A program made the translations under genes and the position numbers. From Agarilytica sp045430305 (GTDB lineage: Bacteria > Pseudomonadota > Gammaproteobacteria > Pseudomonadales > Cellvibrionaceae), in the NCBI GenBank assembly GCA_045430305.1, contig JAILXW010000002.1, positions 620,001-684,000 on the forward strand: 64,000 nucleotides of DNA. The letters are read 5' to 3'. Position 1 is the first letter of the stretch. Each line of letters opens with the position of its first letter. The notes below the pieces were generated by a model, which was given only the letters and a program-made list of their open reading frames with translations, did not search any database and was not told where the DNA came from. Positions 34,667 to 43,499 of the stretch are shown here, piece after piece.

Positions 34667-35407
34667 ATGGATCTAGGGCAACAATCACTTTCTTCTTTGG
34701 TGGATGATCGTTCGTCAAAGAGCGAGCAACAGATCGCGAAAATGTCTGAAGTACACAGTTTTAGTGGCTCAGACTTAGATAATATGAAAATCCTCCATGA
34801 TGCGAGCGATAACGAAAAAGTCTTAAAGGTCTTTCGCGAGTTACGTACACAGCTATTTGATAAAGCCGCGGGTAAGAACTTTGTTTGTATGGTGACGTCG
34901 GTTTGTCCTGGGGGTGGAGCTAGCTATGCGGCGCGTAATCTGGCTGCGGCAATCGCGTTAGATAAAGCGAAGACCTCTGTTATTGTCGACTGTAATTTTT
35001 ATGCACCTACAGTCGATTCCTTATTGGTGGCGGAAGCAAATCTCGGTTTAACGGATTACCTGTCAGTACAAGAGATGGGGATAGAATTCGTGCTTTATGC
35101 TTCAGGGATTAAGCGATTGCGCATTGTGCCCACCGGAAAAAAAGTAGGCGGCGCTACGGAAAAATTGTCGTCCAGTAAAATGGTGGGTTTTATTCAGGAA
35201 TTAAAAGCACGCTACCCAGATCGCTATATTATTATCGATAGCCCTTCTGTGGGTGACTCTTCTGCTGACGCACGTATTTTGGCGCAGTTGTGTGATTTTG
35301 TGGTTGTAGTGGTACCTTATGGCAAGGTTAGTCAAAGTCAGGTAAAAGCGAGCATTGAAATGCTTGGGCCGAAGCGTGTTGCTGGCACCTTATTTAATAA
35401 CGTGTAA
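34667..35407 (+). CDS. CpsD/BY-kinase-like P-loop protein with degenerate Walker A
   Basis: 246 residues related to the cytoplasmic ATPase domain of bacterial tyrosine kinases and the exopolysaccharide co-polymerase partner. An N-terminal arm (1-50) precedes VFRELRTQLF. The Walker A position reads SVCPGGGASYAARNLA (78-93): the catalytic lysine is alanine (A85). The Walker A' motif VIVDCN has D108 but N110 for the second aspartate; the Walker B strand is YIIIDSPS (D191). There is no C-terminal tyrosine cluster. RBS TAGGAATAGG precedes the ATG. A regulatory pseudo-ATPase of polysaccharide chain-length control is the best guess. Convergent with the PrsR-like gene. Confidence 0.8.
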   Translation: MDLGQQSLSSLVDDRSSKSEQQIAKMSEVHSFSGSDLDNMKILHDASDNEKVLKVFRELRTQLFDKAAGKNFVCMVTSVCPGGGASYAARNLAAAIALDKAKTSVIVDCNFYAPTVDSLLVAEANLGLTDYLSVQEMGIEFVLYASGIKRLRIVPTGKKVGGATEKLSSSKMVGFIQELKARYPDRYIIIDSPSVGDSSADARILAQLCDFVVVVVPYGKVSQSQVKASIEMLGPKRVAGTLFNNV

Positions 35408-35509
35408 GCTATAGAGATATGCAGGTTTATTGGCTTACGAGTTTGCTCGCTGCTTTTCATATAAAACGTTGAATATTGAAAGTCATTTTTCTTTTTTTAG
35501 CGTTTTCGC

Positions 35510-36868
35510 TTATTCATTCGCCACCGTGATATTGTACTTTTTCATCAGGTCGTAGAGTGTCGGTCGAGTTACACCGAGTAATTTTGAGGTGGCTGAAATG
35601 TTGTATTCGGTCATGGTAAGCGCACGCAAAATAGCCGCACGCTCTGCGTTGTAACGAACTTCACGCAAGTTCAAGCTCAGGGCTCCTTCAGAAACCAGGC
35701 CTAGGTCTTCTGAAGAAATGAGTTTGTCGTCTGCCATGACTACGCTGCGTTTTATACGGTTTTCCATTTCACGAATGTTACCTGGCCAATCGTATGCTTC
35801 GATAGCTTCTACAGCTTCCGGTGAGAAGCCCTGAATACTTTCGTTGTTTTGTTCGCAGAAGCGGCGCAAGAAATGGCGAGCAAGTAATAGTTTGTCTCCC
35901 TGTCTCTGACGTAAGGGCGGGATTTCAATTTCCATTTCACAAATACGATAGAACAAATCTTCTCGGAAGGTCCCTTCGTGCACCATTTTTTGTAAGTCTT
36001 TGTTGGTTGCGCACACGACACGAACATCAACGGGTATTTCTTCTCGTCCGCCTACACGTTCAATCACGCGCTCCTGTAAAAAGCGCAATAACTTGGCCTG
36101 TAATAGCAGAGGCATATCGCCGATTTCATCTAGAAAAAGCGTGCCGCCACTCGCTGTTTCAACTTTACCGAGTGTCCGTTTATTGGCACCGGTAAAAGCG
36201 CCTTTTTCGTAACCGAATAATTCACTTTCCATTAGGTTTTCGGGTACCGCTGCGCAGTTGATCGCAACCATGCGTTTTTCTTTGCGCGGGCTTAAATTGT
36301 GCAGCGCCTTTGCCATGACTTCTTTACCGGTTCCACTTTCGCCGGTGAGCGTGCAGGTCACATCAGATGGCGCTAGCTTTTCGATGGTGCGACAAATCTT
36401 TAGCATTTTCGGGTCGCACGCGATGATGCCATCCAGCGGTGATTGTTGCTGCTCTTGAATAAGTCGATGTTGCTCTTCAAGTTCGTGAATATGGTAAGCG
36501 CGTTGAAGAATGAGATCTAAAGTCTCGGGGTTAACGGGTTTTTGATAGAAATCGTATGCACCCATGGCCACAGCACGTACGGCATTTTCATAGTCGGCAT
36601 TACCCGTCATGACGATGATTTTGGCATTGGGTGAAAGGTTGGAAATTTCCCGAATACAGCGGAAGCCTTCATCAACGCCTTCGTCGTCTGGCGGTAAGCC
36701 TAGATCCTGTAAAACAATAGGTGGTTCGTGCAGGCGAATGGCTGCAACTGCATCCTCACGGTTGCTAGCAACAATGACTTCGTATTGGTCAAAGTGCCAC
36801 CGGAGTTGACTTTGTAGGCCGAGGTCATCCTCGACAATTAAAAGTTTGTTCTTATCTGTTTTACTCAT
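35510..36868 (-). CDS. prsR: Sigma-54-dependent response regulator, PrsR-like
   Basis: 452 residues. Receiver domain 1-125 with acidic pocket VEDD, phosphoacceptor D55 in LQDLGLPPD, and K in YQKPV. AAA+ sigma-54 activation domain about 150-385 with GESGTGKE, GAFTGA and WPGNIREMENR. Fis-type HTH at the C-terminus (NISATSKLLGVTRPTLYDLM). The receiver details closely match PrsR, the regulator named for PEP-CTERM/exosortase exopolysaccharide loci. Downstream of the PrsK-like kinase by 23 bases. No PEP-CTERM or exosortase gene is in the window. Confidence 0.9.
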   Translation of the reverse strand: MSKTDKNKLLIVEDDLGLQSQLRWHFDQYEVIVASNREDAVAAIRLHEPPIVLQDLGLPPDDEGVDEGFRCIREISNLSPNAKIIVMTGNADYENAVRAVAMGAYDFYQKPVNPETLDLILQRAYHIHELEEQHRLIQEQQQSPLDGIIACDPKMLKICRTIEKLAPSDVTCTLTGESGTGKEVMAKALHNLSPRKEKRMVAINCAAVPENLMESELFGYEKGAFTGANKRTLGKVETASGGTLFLDEIGDMPLLLQAKLLRFLQERVIERVGGREEIPVDVRVVCATNKDLQKMVHEGTFREDLFYRICEMEIEIPPLRQRQGDKLLLARHFLRRFCEQNNESIQGFSPEAVEAIEAYDWPGNIREMENRIKRSVVMADDKLISSEDLGLVSEGALSLNLREVRYNAERAAILRALTMTEYNISATSKLLGVTRPTLYDLMKKYNITVANE

Positions 36869-36891
36869 ATTGAGGCTTACTATGTCGGAAT

Positions 36892-38931
36892 TCAGCTTGC
36901 TGGAAATGTGATTATAAACGTGGTGCCGTGTCCTAGCGAGCTTTCCACGCTAATGGTGCCGCCAATGCTTTGAATATATTCGCGCGCCTGATAAACGCCA
37001 ACGCCCATTCCTTTGCCTGACTTTGTTGTTTCAAAGGGTTTGAATAGCTTGTTATGGATAAAGTCTTCATCCATACCGCTGCCATTGTCTTCAATATAGA
37101 CGCTGATGGTGTCTTGGTGCTCAATATTGGTTGTAATATCAACGAAGCCGCTATTGTCGGTTGCGTCTTGAGCATTGTGTATTATGTGAGTAAACACCAT
37201 CACCAAACTATCAAAATCGGCTTTGACTTTAATGTTTTCATCAAAGGGTACTAGTGTGGGTGCAGGTTGACGTTTCTGGCAGCGCTTTATGGTTTCAATA
37301 AACACTTCTTTTAACGTAAATACTTTAATCTCTTCATCTTCAGTGCGCTGGAGTTTCCGCAATAGGTTGTTCATGCGGTCAACGGAGTTTTTGATGGTTT
37401 GAATGGCATCTTCTATGAACGCGGGGTTATCTTTATGTTTTTCTGCATTTTTAACCACGAGAGATTGTTGTGCTATGAGATTTTTTAAGTCATGCATAAC
37501 AAAGGCCGATAGCTTATTAAAGGCGTCAAACTGGCGAGATTCGGCTAGTAATTCTGCCTGCTCATGGCGAGCGATATAGCTCGCGATTTGTCGGCCGACC
37601 GTGCGCGAGAGGTCTAGGTCTTCCCAGCCAATGAGCATATCTTCTTTTTTTGAAGTTAATAGCATAAAGCCGATGAGATCTTTCTCGGTAAGTAATGGGA
37701 AAATCATCCAGACGTGATCGATGTTTTTCATCCACTTTGGAAGTACTTGATTTCGATTGTTTAGATCGTGACTATCGGAGTTGGGCGCAAAGACCCACTC
37801 ATTTTGTAGCCCTTCACAGAACTCGCTGGTTTCTGGTTCAAATGTATCTGCAACGTCAAACTCTGTATTGAACTGTTTGATTGGGGCTAAAACTTTAGAA
37901 CGCTTCAACCATATGGCGCCGCCATCACAGTTAAATAACTCGGCGGCGATAGAGATTGTTTTTGTCGCAATATCGGCAGACGCGGTTGGTTGTGCTAATT
38001 GTTTAATAAGTTTGAGCCATTCGCTGCGATAGTCATATTTGTAGCTAAATAAGTGCTTGTTGATTAGAACACTTAAGCTTTTTCGCAGCTTTGACGAAGA
38101 AAACACAAAGCCAATTAAGAATAAGCCACTGAGCGACATAAACGTATATATCACTGTGCCCCAGTCGCCACCGTATGAACGAACGTAATATCCGCCCACC
38201 GAAAGAGCCATAAGCAATGCACCTGCGAGCGTTAAGGATGTGGTGTAAAAAATAACGGGGCGTGAAAATGTTAGTGTGGCTGTTTGCTTTGACGGTTGTG
38301 CCATGGTGGCGACGCCTAAAACAATGAGTGTGCTAGCCGCCATTGATACAGCAGCGCGAGCTTGCCATAACTCAGAATCTAGGTTGGAGAAAATTAAATG
38401 CTGTGTAAATAAATAGGAGTCAAAAACGAAGGTGATGGCGAGGCCGAGACAAAGCAATTTATAAAATCGAAACTGATTGTTGTTGCGGTAGAGTTGTTCG
38501 AGGCTAAGAAGGCATAAGATAGAATAGAGAATACCCTGCCATATAATCAATTGCTTTTCATAATTGACCAATGAATCTATATATTGGTCAGAAATAGCAA
38601 TGCCCAAACCAGCGAGCGATATTCCATAGACGCCAAGTTTGAAAAAACGTGGTAATCGTTTATTGCATATTTTTTCTGTGGTGCGGTTGATAGCAACGAG
38701 CCAAACAATGTAGTGCAGTGTTTCTGTTAGCAGTAGTTGGCTTAAGCCCGAAGTGGTGTTCCATGAGCGGCTAGCTATCGCAAACAACCAGGCGGTTTGA
38801 GTAAGTGCGGCAAACGTCATTGTCCATAGCATGCGTTTTTTGCATGCTTGATAAACAAAGGCGACAGTTAGAACAAGAGATAGAACTGCAGCACTAAAAA
38901 ATGCTGTTGATGTAACACTGCTAAATTCCAT
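36892..38931 (-). CDS. prsK: Membrane sensor histidine kinase, PrsK-like
   Basis: 679 residues. About eight N-terminal transmembrane segments (residues 5-290), a GAF-like region about 305-455, then the kinase: H-box SAFVMHDLKNLIAQQ, N-box HIIHNAQDAT, G1 DNGSGMDED and GKGMGVGVYQAREY, with the unusual HDLKN H-box typical of the PrsK family. It pairs with the downstream PrsR-like regulator. Known PrsK/PrsR systems control exopolysaccharide and PEP-CTERM protein genes through sigma-54 promoters; targets here are unknown. Confidence 0.9.
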   Translation of the reverse strand: MEFSSVTSTAFFSAAVLSLVLTVAFVYQACKKRMLWTMTFAALTQTAWLFAIASRSWNTTSGLSQLLLTETLHYIVWLVAINRTTEKICNKRLPRFFKLGVYGISLAGLGIAISDQYIDSLVNYEKQLIIWQGILYSILCLLSLEQLYRNNNQFRFYKLLCLGLAITFVFDSYLFTQHLIFSNLDSELWQARAAVSMAASTLIVLGVATMAQPSKQTATLTFSRPVIFYTTSLTLAGALLMALSVGGYYVRSYGGDWGTVIYTFMSLSGLFLIGFVFSSSKLRKSLSVLINKHLFSYKYDYRSEWLKLIKQLAQPTASADIATKTISIAAELFNCDGGAIWLKRSKVLAPIKQFNTEFDVADTFEPETSEFCEGLQNEWVFAPNSDSHDLNNRNQVLPKWMKNIDHVWMIFPLLTEKDLIGFMLLTSKKEDMLIGWEDLDLSRTVGRQIASYIARHEQAELLAESRQFDAFNKLSAFVMHDLKNLIAQQSLVVKNAEKHKDNPAFIEDAIQTIKNSVDRMNNLLRKLQRTEDEEIKVFTLKEVFIETIKRCQKRQPAPTLVPFDENIKVKADFDSLVMVFTHIIHNAQDATDNSGFVDITTNIEHQDTISVYIEDNGSGMDEDFIHNKLFKPFETTKSGKGMGVGVYQAREYIQSIGGTISVESSLGHGTTFIITFPAS

Positions 38932-39023
38932 GGGCTAAGCGAGCTCGCATTGATTATTATTGGCGAAGTATATCAAGCGTGGCAAACAAGCACAGCATTG
39001 AAAAAGCGTGGGGTTTTGTGGCA

Positions 39024-39050
39024 GCTAGAAAACCCTATGGGTATTCTAGC
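39024..39050. other. Strong stem-loop after the DUF1631 gene
   Basis: GCTAGAA-A-ACCC-TAT-GGGT-A-TTCTAGC: eleven pairs with one A-A mismatch and a three-base loop. It lies about 100 bases past the DUF1631 stop and 90 bases before prsK. There is no T-tract, so it is a processing or stability hairpin, a weak terminator, or a DNA-level palindrome. Confidence 0.5.
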
Positions 39051-39152
39051 GCCCGTATTCATTCGTTAGTTTGCAAAGGTTTTTGGGTCGATAATGCTAA
39101 TTAGTTTAGGTGCTAATTAGTTGAAAAGGGCTAGTTGGGCAGAAAGGGCGTA

Positions 39153-41393
39153 TTAGGCTTGAAAGCGCGAAATGATGTTGCCTAACACTCGGTCAAAAAT
39201 AGGGCGACCATCTAGGATTTTAGCCTTGCTAAATTGCATGTCGTAAGCGAATTGACGACGTGTTTTTTCCATCGTTTTAAAGCCGAATTTGTTGACGAAT
39301 AAGTAAGAGTCGGCGTCAATCTTTTTGCTGAGTTTGCAGCGTATGATTTTGCCGTCTTCTTCCTGGTATTCTACCCACATGCCTTCTTGGATTTCTTTTG
39401 CTTTGATGAAGAACTTACTGGAAAGCTCTTCGTACTGCGACTGTTGGCGTTCAAGAGCGGTCATTTCATCCCAAGATTTCTCCGCATCGTCACTTTTGCC
39501 TAGCGTATCTTTCTGGTCTTCATCGAGCGCACGGAATTCAACGGTTTTGCTTTCGGCGCTGCTGCCAACTAGCGCGTCGATTGTAGCTTCTATTTGGTCA
39601 ATTCGCGCTGAGCGTGTTTCAGGGTTGTCAATCGCGAGTTCAAGGCCTCGTTCAATACGGCCGAGAATTTCAGGCTTTAATCGCTGCGCTCGAGCTTTTG
39701 ATCGTTCATCTTGGTGCGATTTACACAGCCAAACAAGGTCTGAAACGAGCTGCTCGTTCTCAACCCACATTGCGTCATCTTTACCTTCTTTAATGTAGGT
39801 AATAACCAACACTTGTAGCCAGGTGTTAGTGAGGAATTCACTGATAGCAGGGGGAAGTTTTTCGTCTTTTAGCTTGTCGAAAAGTGTAGATTGAGCAAAG
39901 GTTTTCGCATTGCGAATTTTGGCTTTACCAATTTCAGTTTGAGTGGTGCGATTTTCCACCATGGTGGATTTGCGCACTTCTTTTTTGACCAGCGCTTCTA
40001 TTTCTTCCTGGACCTGAGAAAAAACGGAGTCGTCGATGGAGTATTGACGATTAATGGTTTGTACGCCGTCGGCGATTGCACGATATAGTGGGTCGCGCTC
40101 AAGTGGTTTGCTTTCGTCGAATTGAATCCCTGAGGTCGTGATGGTGTTTACCAGTATGCGAGCAGCGTGATTCTCATCGGTAAGAAAGCTGTTGTCTTTT
40201 AGCGCAACTTTAAGAATCGGGATTTGTAATCGGCATATTAGTGATTGAACTACGAGCGGTAAGTCCTTGTCTTCCAGAACTTTTTCAAAAAACATAGCGA
40301 CTAGATTAATTGTATCTTCGTCGGTTTGCCCCAGTGATTGAGGGGCGCTAGGGTTTTTCTTTGAAAGTAATTCACTGACTAGGTCACGCAAAACCACTTT
40401 GGGTTCAGAGCGAGCAATCTTGTGGTCAACCACGGGTTGTTTTGTTGTTAAGTGAGATGCTAGATCTTGTGTCGGGAGTACTGGCCCGGGGTTGTTGGAA
40501 TAAAAGTAGTATGGTGCCTGGCCTTGCTGGCTAGCGCCGCGAATGGCAGACATTAACGAGGCTAGCATTTCAGGTGAGAGAGATATCGTGCGGTTTTCAC
40601 CGCCTGCGGTCGCAGAAACGTTGGTTTCTGGTTTGTTTTCTCTCGCGGTCTCAACCGGTGTAGCTACACCTGATTTTTTACGTAGGCTCTTGGGTACCTT
40701 GGGTAAAATACCTGTTTCAATGAGAAGCTGATTTGCGTCAGAATATATGTGGCCAAGTTGTTTTAATACGTGCTTTTCAAACAGTTTGAATAAAATCAGA
40801 CGTGTTTTAATACTGATTTTGAGGTTTTCTAAGCAGGAGCTAACAAATGCTTTGGCTACTTGTTGAGGGTCAAGCGGATTGTTTTCTTCGTCGACCGTTG
40901 CCTGTAAAAGGAGGTGGTCCAGTCGAACGCTGAGTTCATACAATTCATTCTTGTATGATTCACGAGCGCGATTAGACATGTTCTTTAGCGCAAGCTCAAT
41001 TTCCAGGTCGTCGCCTTCGACAATCGCCAAGTTTACATCGTCGTCAGATTGTACTGGTGCAGGTTTGGGGCGAGCAGCGATATTGCTGGGTACCACAAGA
41101 TTATCGAACTCGGTATGTAGCGAGCGCTGAAAAGCACTGATCAAACCTTCTTTTTTAACGCGTATCTCGCGCATTGACTCAAAGTAAAGGTTTTGTTCGT
41201 TATTGGATGAGGCGCGTTTGCTGAGCTCGTAAAACAAATCATCTGTGGCAGAGAACATATGCTCGAGCAGTTGACGGCTAGCGGCAAGTGATTCTTGTTC
41301 AATGTGCTTTAGCACACCAGGCGAGTTCACTTTGGTTTTGTTTTGATTGCCGGCAACTAGTTCAAGGTGGCTGCTGGGACTTTCATTTGCCAT
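39153..41393 (-). CDS. DUF1631 family protein
   Basis: 746 residues from the ATG at 41393 (a TTG-initiated form at 41408 adds five). Mostly alpha-helical, no signal peptide or membrane segment. Family patches include ASRQLLEHMFSATDDLFYEL near the N-terminus, a Pro/Thr/Gln-rich linker at about 245-310, and a small C-terminal beta domain (EIQEGMWVEYQEEDGKIIRCK) that resembles PilZ-like or Tudor-like barrels. The family is widespread in gammaproteobacteria with unknown function. A c-di-GMP link is only inferred from the C-terminal domain. Confidence 0.88.
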   Translation of the reverse strand: MANESPSSHLELVAGNQNKTKVNSPGVLKHIEQESLAASRQLLEHMFSATDDLFYELSKRASSNNEQNLYFESMREIRVKKEGLISAFQRSLHTEFDNLVVPSNIAARPKPAPVQSDDDVNLAIVEGDDLEIELALKNMSNRARESYKNELYELSVRLDHLLLQATVDEENNPLDPQQVAKAFVSSCLENLKISIKTRLILFKLFEKHVLKQLGHIYSDANQLLIETGILPKVPKSLRKKSGVATPVETARENKPETNVSATAGGENRTISLSPEMLASLMSAIRGASQQGQAPYYFYSNNPGPVLPTQDLASHLTTKQPVVDHKIARSEPKVVLRDLVSELLSKKNPSAPQSLGQTDEDTINLVAMFFEKVLEDKDLPLVVQSLICRLQIPILKVALKDNSFLTDENHAARILVNTITTSGIQFDESKPLERDPLYRAIADGVQTINRQYSIDDSVFSQVQEEIEALVKKEVRKSTMVENRTTQTEIGKAKIRNAKTFAQSTLFDKLKDEKLPPAISEFLTNTWLQVLVITYIKEGKDDAMWVENEQLVSDLVWLCKSHQDERSKARAQRLKPEILGRIERGLELAIDNPETRSARIDQIEATIDALVGSSAESKTVEFRALDEDQKDTLGKSDDAEKSWDEMTALERQQSQYEELSSKFFIKAKEIQEGMWVEYQEEDGKIIRCKLSKKIDADSYLFVNKFGFKTMEKTRRQFAYDMQFSKAKILDGRPIFDRVLGNIISRFQA

Positions 41394-41792
41394 GATGCGA
41401 TAGCTCAAGTCGTGTCGTTTTCGACGCGGTTTTTAAAGGCTCAAAGATGCTAATTGTGCAAAAAATATTCCAATATAGCCTTGTGGAATCAGTAAATTCG
41501 CTTGTATATCGAAAAGTTAGCCTAAAATACCACAGGGTCCCCTTTTTTGATATGGATGGACATATTCTTAGTAGTGAAATACCCTCGAAATTCGAAAGAA
41601 CCTGGTGTACATGCGTTTTAAACGATTGGTATATTCGGGTGTAAATACGAAACTGTAAAATAAGTCGACGGTTTTTTGCTCTCGTTAGGCTAATTCATGT
41701 TCCTATATAGAAGTCTTTATGCTGGCTATCTTTCTCCGTAAGTGGGGCGCGCTGCACTCTCGATCACCTGTTTCAGACATACGGGGTAGGGT
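41394..41792. other. Divergent gap between DUF1631 gene and trpG
   Basis: 399 bases. A 65-codon ATG frame at 41447-41644 has no ribosome-binding site or recognisable family and is not called. No trp leader peptide with tandem Trp codons and no attenuator hairpin was found, so trpGDC does not look attenuator-controlled. Confidence 0.5.
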
Positions 41793-42386
41793 TTGAAAGT
41801 TCTCATTGTTGATAATCTCGATTCCTTTACATACAACCTTGCTATCTATTTACGAGAGTTAGGGGCTGATGTTGAGGTGAGGCAAAATGATACGCTGACA
41901 ATTGAAGAGGTTTCGCGAATAGCACCTCAGAAGCTGCTTATTTCGCCTGGGCCGGGTAGGCCAGAAGCTGCTGGTATTTCCCCGCTTGTGGTCGAACACT
42001 ATTTTGAAACGCTTCCAATTATGGGTGTCTGTCTGGGGCATCAGTGTTTGGCTCAGTATTTCGGTGCAAAAATTGAGCGGGCGAGTCGCCTTATGCATGG
42101 CAAGGTTTCTCCTGTGAAGCATGTGGGGGAAGGTGTTTTGAGAGGCTTGCCGCAACCCTTTCAAGCAATGCGTTATCATTCCTTGCTGATTGATGAGGCG
42201 AATTTGCCTGAGTGTTTTAAAGTGACTGCTTGGGCGGAATATCGAAATGCTGATACGAGGGAGCTTGAGCGCGAGATAATGGCAATTGAGCATACAAGCC
42301 TGCCGCTTTTCGGTGTACAGTTTCATCCCGAATCCATATTAAGTGAGTGTGGTCATCGACTGCTGCAGAATTTTCTCGAACTCTAG
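41793..42386 (+). CDS. trpG: Anthranilate synthase glutamine amidotransferase subunit
   Basis: 197 residues, class I glutamine amidotransferase. Nucleophile C80 in MGVCLGHQCLAQYF, and the His-Glu pair in GVQFHPES. N-terminal VDNLDSFTYNL is typical of TrpG/PabA. Start is TTG at 41793 after GGGGTAGGG. It supplies ammonia to TrpE (tryptophan) and possibly PabB (folate). trpE is not in the window. First gene of trpGDC. Confidence 0.96.
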   Translation: MKVLIVDNLDSFTYNLAIYLRELGADVEVRQNDTLTIEEVSRIAPQKLLISPGPGRPEAAGISPLVVEHYFETLPIMGVCLGHQCLAQYFGAKIERASRLMHGKVSPVKHVGEGVLRGLPQPFQAMRYHSLLIDEANLPECFKVTAWAEYRNADTRELEREIMAIEHTSLPLFGVQFHPESILSECGHRLLQNFLEL

Positions 42387-42431
42387 GTTTTCTGTTTCAG
42401 CTCACCCCGTACATAAAAACACAAAAATATT

Positions 42432-43460
42432 ATGAATATTAAACAAGCTTTGGCCAAAGTTGTGGCCCGCGAAGATTTAACTCAAGAAGACATGCAGGCC
42501 GTCATGCAACAAATTATGACGGGCGAGTGTACACCCGCGCAAATTGGCGGCTTTTTGATGGCCCTGAGAATGAAGGGGGAGACCGTTGAGGAAGTCACTG
42601 GAGCCGCGCAAGTGATGCGTGACTTAGCAACGCCGGTGGCGGTAGAAGCGGAAAACATGGTGGACACATGTGGCACCGGTGGTGATGGCGCGAACTTGTT
42701 TAATGTATCCACGGCGTCTGCATTTGTGGTGGCGGCAGCTGGCGGGCACGTGGCAAAACATGGCAATCGTTCAGCTTCTAGCTCCTCTGGTAGCGCCGAT
42801 GTGTTAGAGCAGGCCGGTGTGAATTTAGATATTTCACCGGAGCATATTTCCCGCGCTATTTCACAAGTAGGTGTCGGGTTTATGTTTGCGCTCAAGCACC
42901 ACGGTGCCATGAAGCATGCCATTGGCCCGCGTAAAGAATTGGGTCAGCGCACAATATTTAACATGTTAGGCCCCATGACAAACCCGGCGAAAGTAAAGCG
43001 CCAAGTTATAGGTGTGTTTGATAAAGATTTGTGTCGCACCATGGCAGAAGTGCTTCAGCGCTTGGGCAGTGAGCATGTGATGGTAGTGCATTCGAATGAT
43101 GGTTTGGATGAGATCTCTATTTCTGCGCCTACCTTTGTCGCCGAGTTAAAAGACGGTGAGGTAAAAGAATATGAGATTAACCCCAGTGATTTTGCCTTGT
43201 CGCATGACACGTTAGACGGTTTGAGTGTTGAAAGCGCTGAACAAAGTTTGGGGCTAATTAAAAGTGCGCTCGAGGGCGAAGACGGAAATGTAGCTGCTAA
43301 AGCACGCGACATTATTACTATTAACGCTGCGGCAGCAATTTATGTGGCTGGCTTGGCCGACACCTTTAAAAACGCAGTTGCGATGGCTGAAGATGCGATT
43401 TCTAGCGGTGGCGCGAAAGAAAAATTAAAAGAATTAATCGAGTTTACTTCTATTGCTTAA
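42432..43460 (+). CDS. trpD: Anthranilate phosphoribosyltransferase
   Basis: 342 residues. PRPP-binding DTCGTGGDGANLFNVSTA (about 77-94), HGNRSASSSSGSADVLE, and anthranilate-site HHGAMKHAIGPRKELGQRT are all conserved. The usual SSKSGSAD lysine is serine here, which I believe occurs in relatives. Second gene of trpGDC, 45 bases after trpG. Confidence 0.98.
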   Translation: MNIKQALAKVVAREDLTQEDMQAVMQQIMTGECTPAQIGGFLMALRMKGETVEEVTGAAQVMRDLATPVAVEAENMVDTCGTGGDGANLFNVSTASAFVVAAAGGHVAKHGNRSASSSSGSADVLEQAGVNLDISPEHISRAISQVGVGFMFALKHHGAMKHAIGPRKELGQRTIFNMLGPMTNPAKVKRQVIGVFDKDLCRTMAEVLQRLGSEHVMVVHSNDGLDEISISAPTFVAELKDGEVKEYEINPSDFALSHDTLDGLSVESAEQSLGLIKSALEGEDGNVAAKARDIITINAAAAIYVAGLADTFKNAVAMAEDAISSGGAKEKLKELIEFTSIA

Positions 43461-43499
43461 ATGTATTTAGGGTAATTAAGAATATTTTAGGAGAGAACA

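Noticed and set aside
41447..41644. 65-codon ORF as a possible trp leader or small protein
   Set aside because: No ribosome-binding site, no tandem Trp codons, no following attenuator and no recognisable family.
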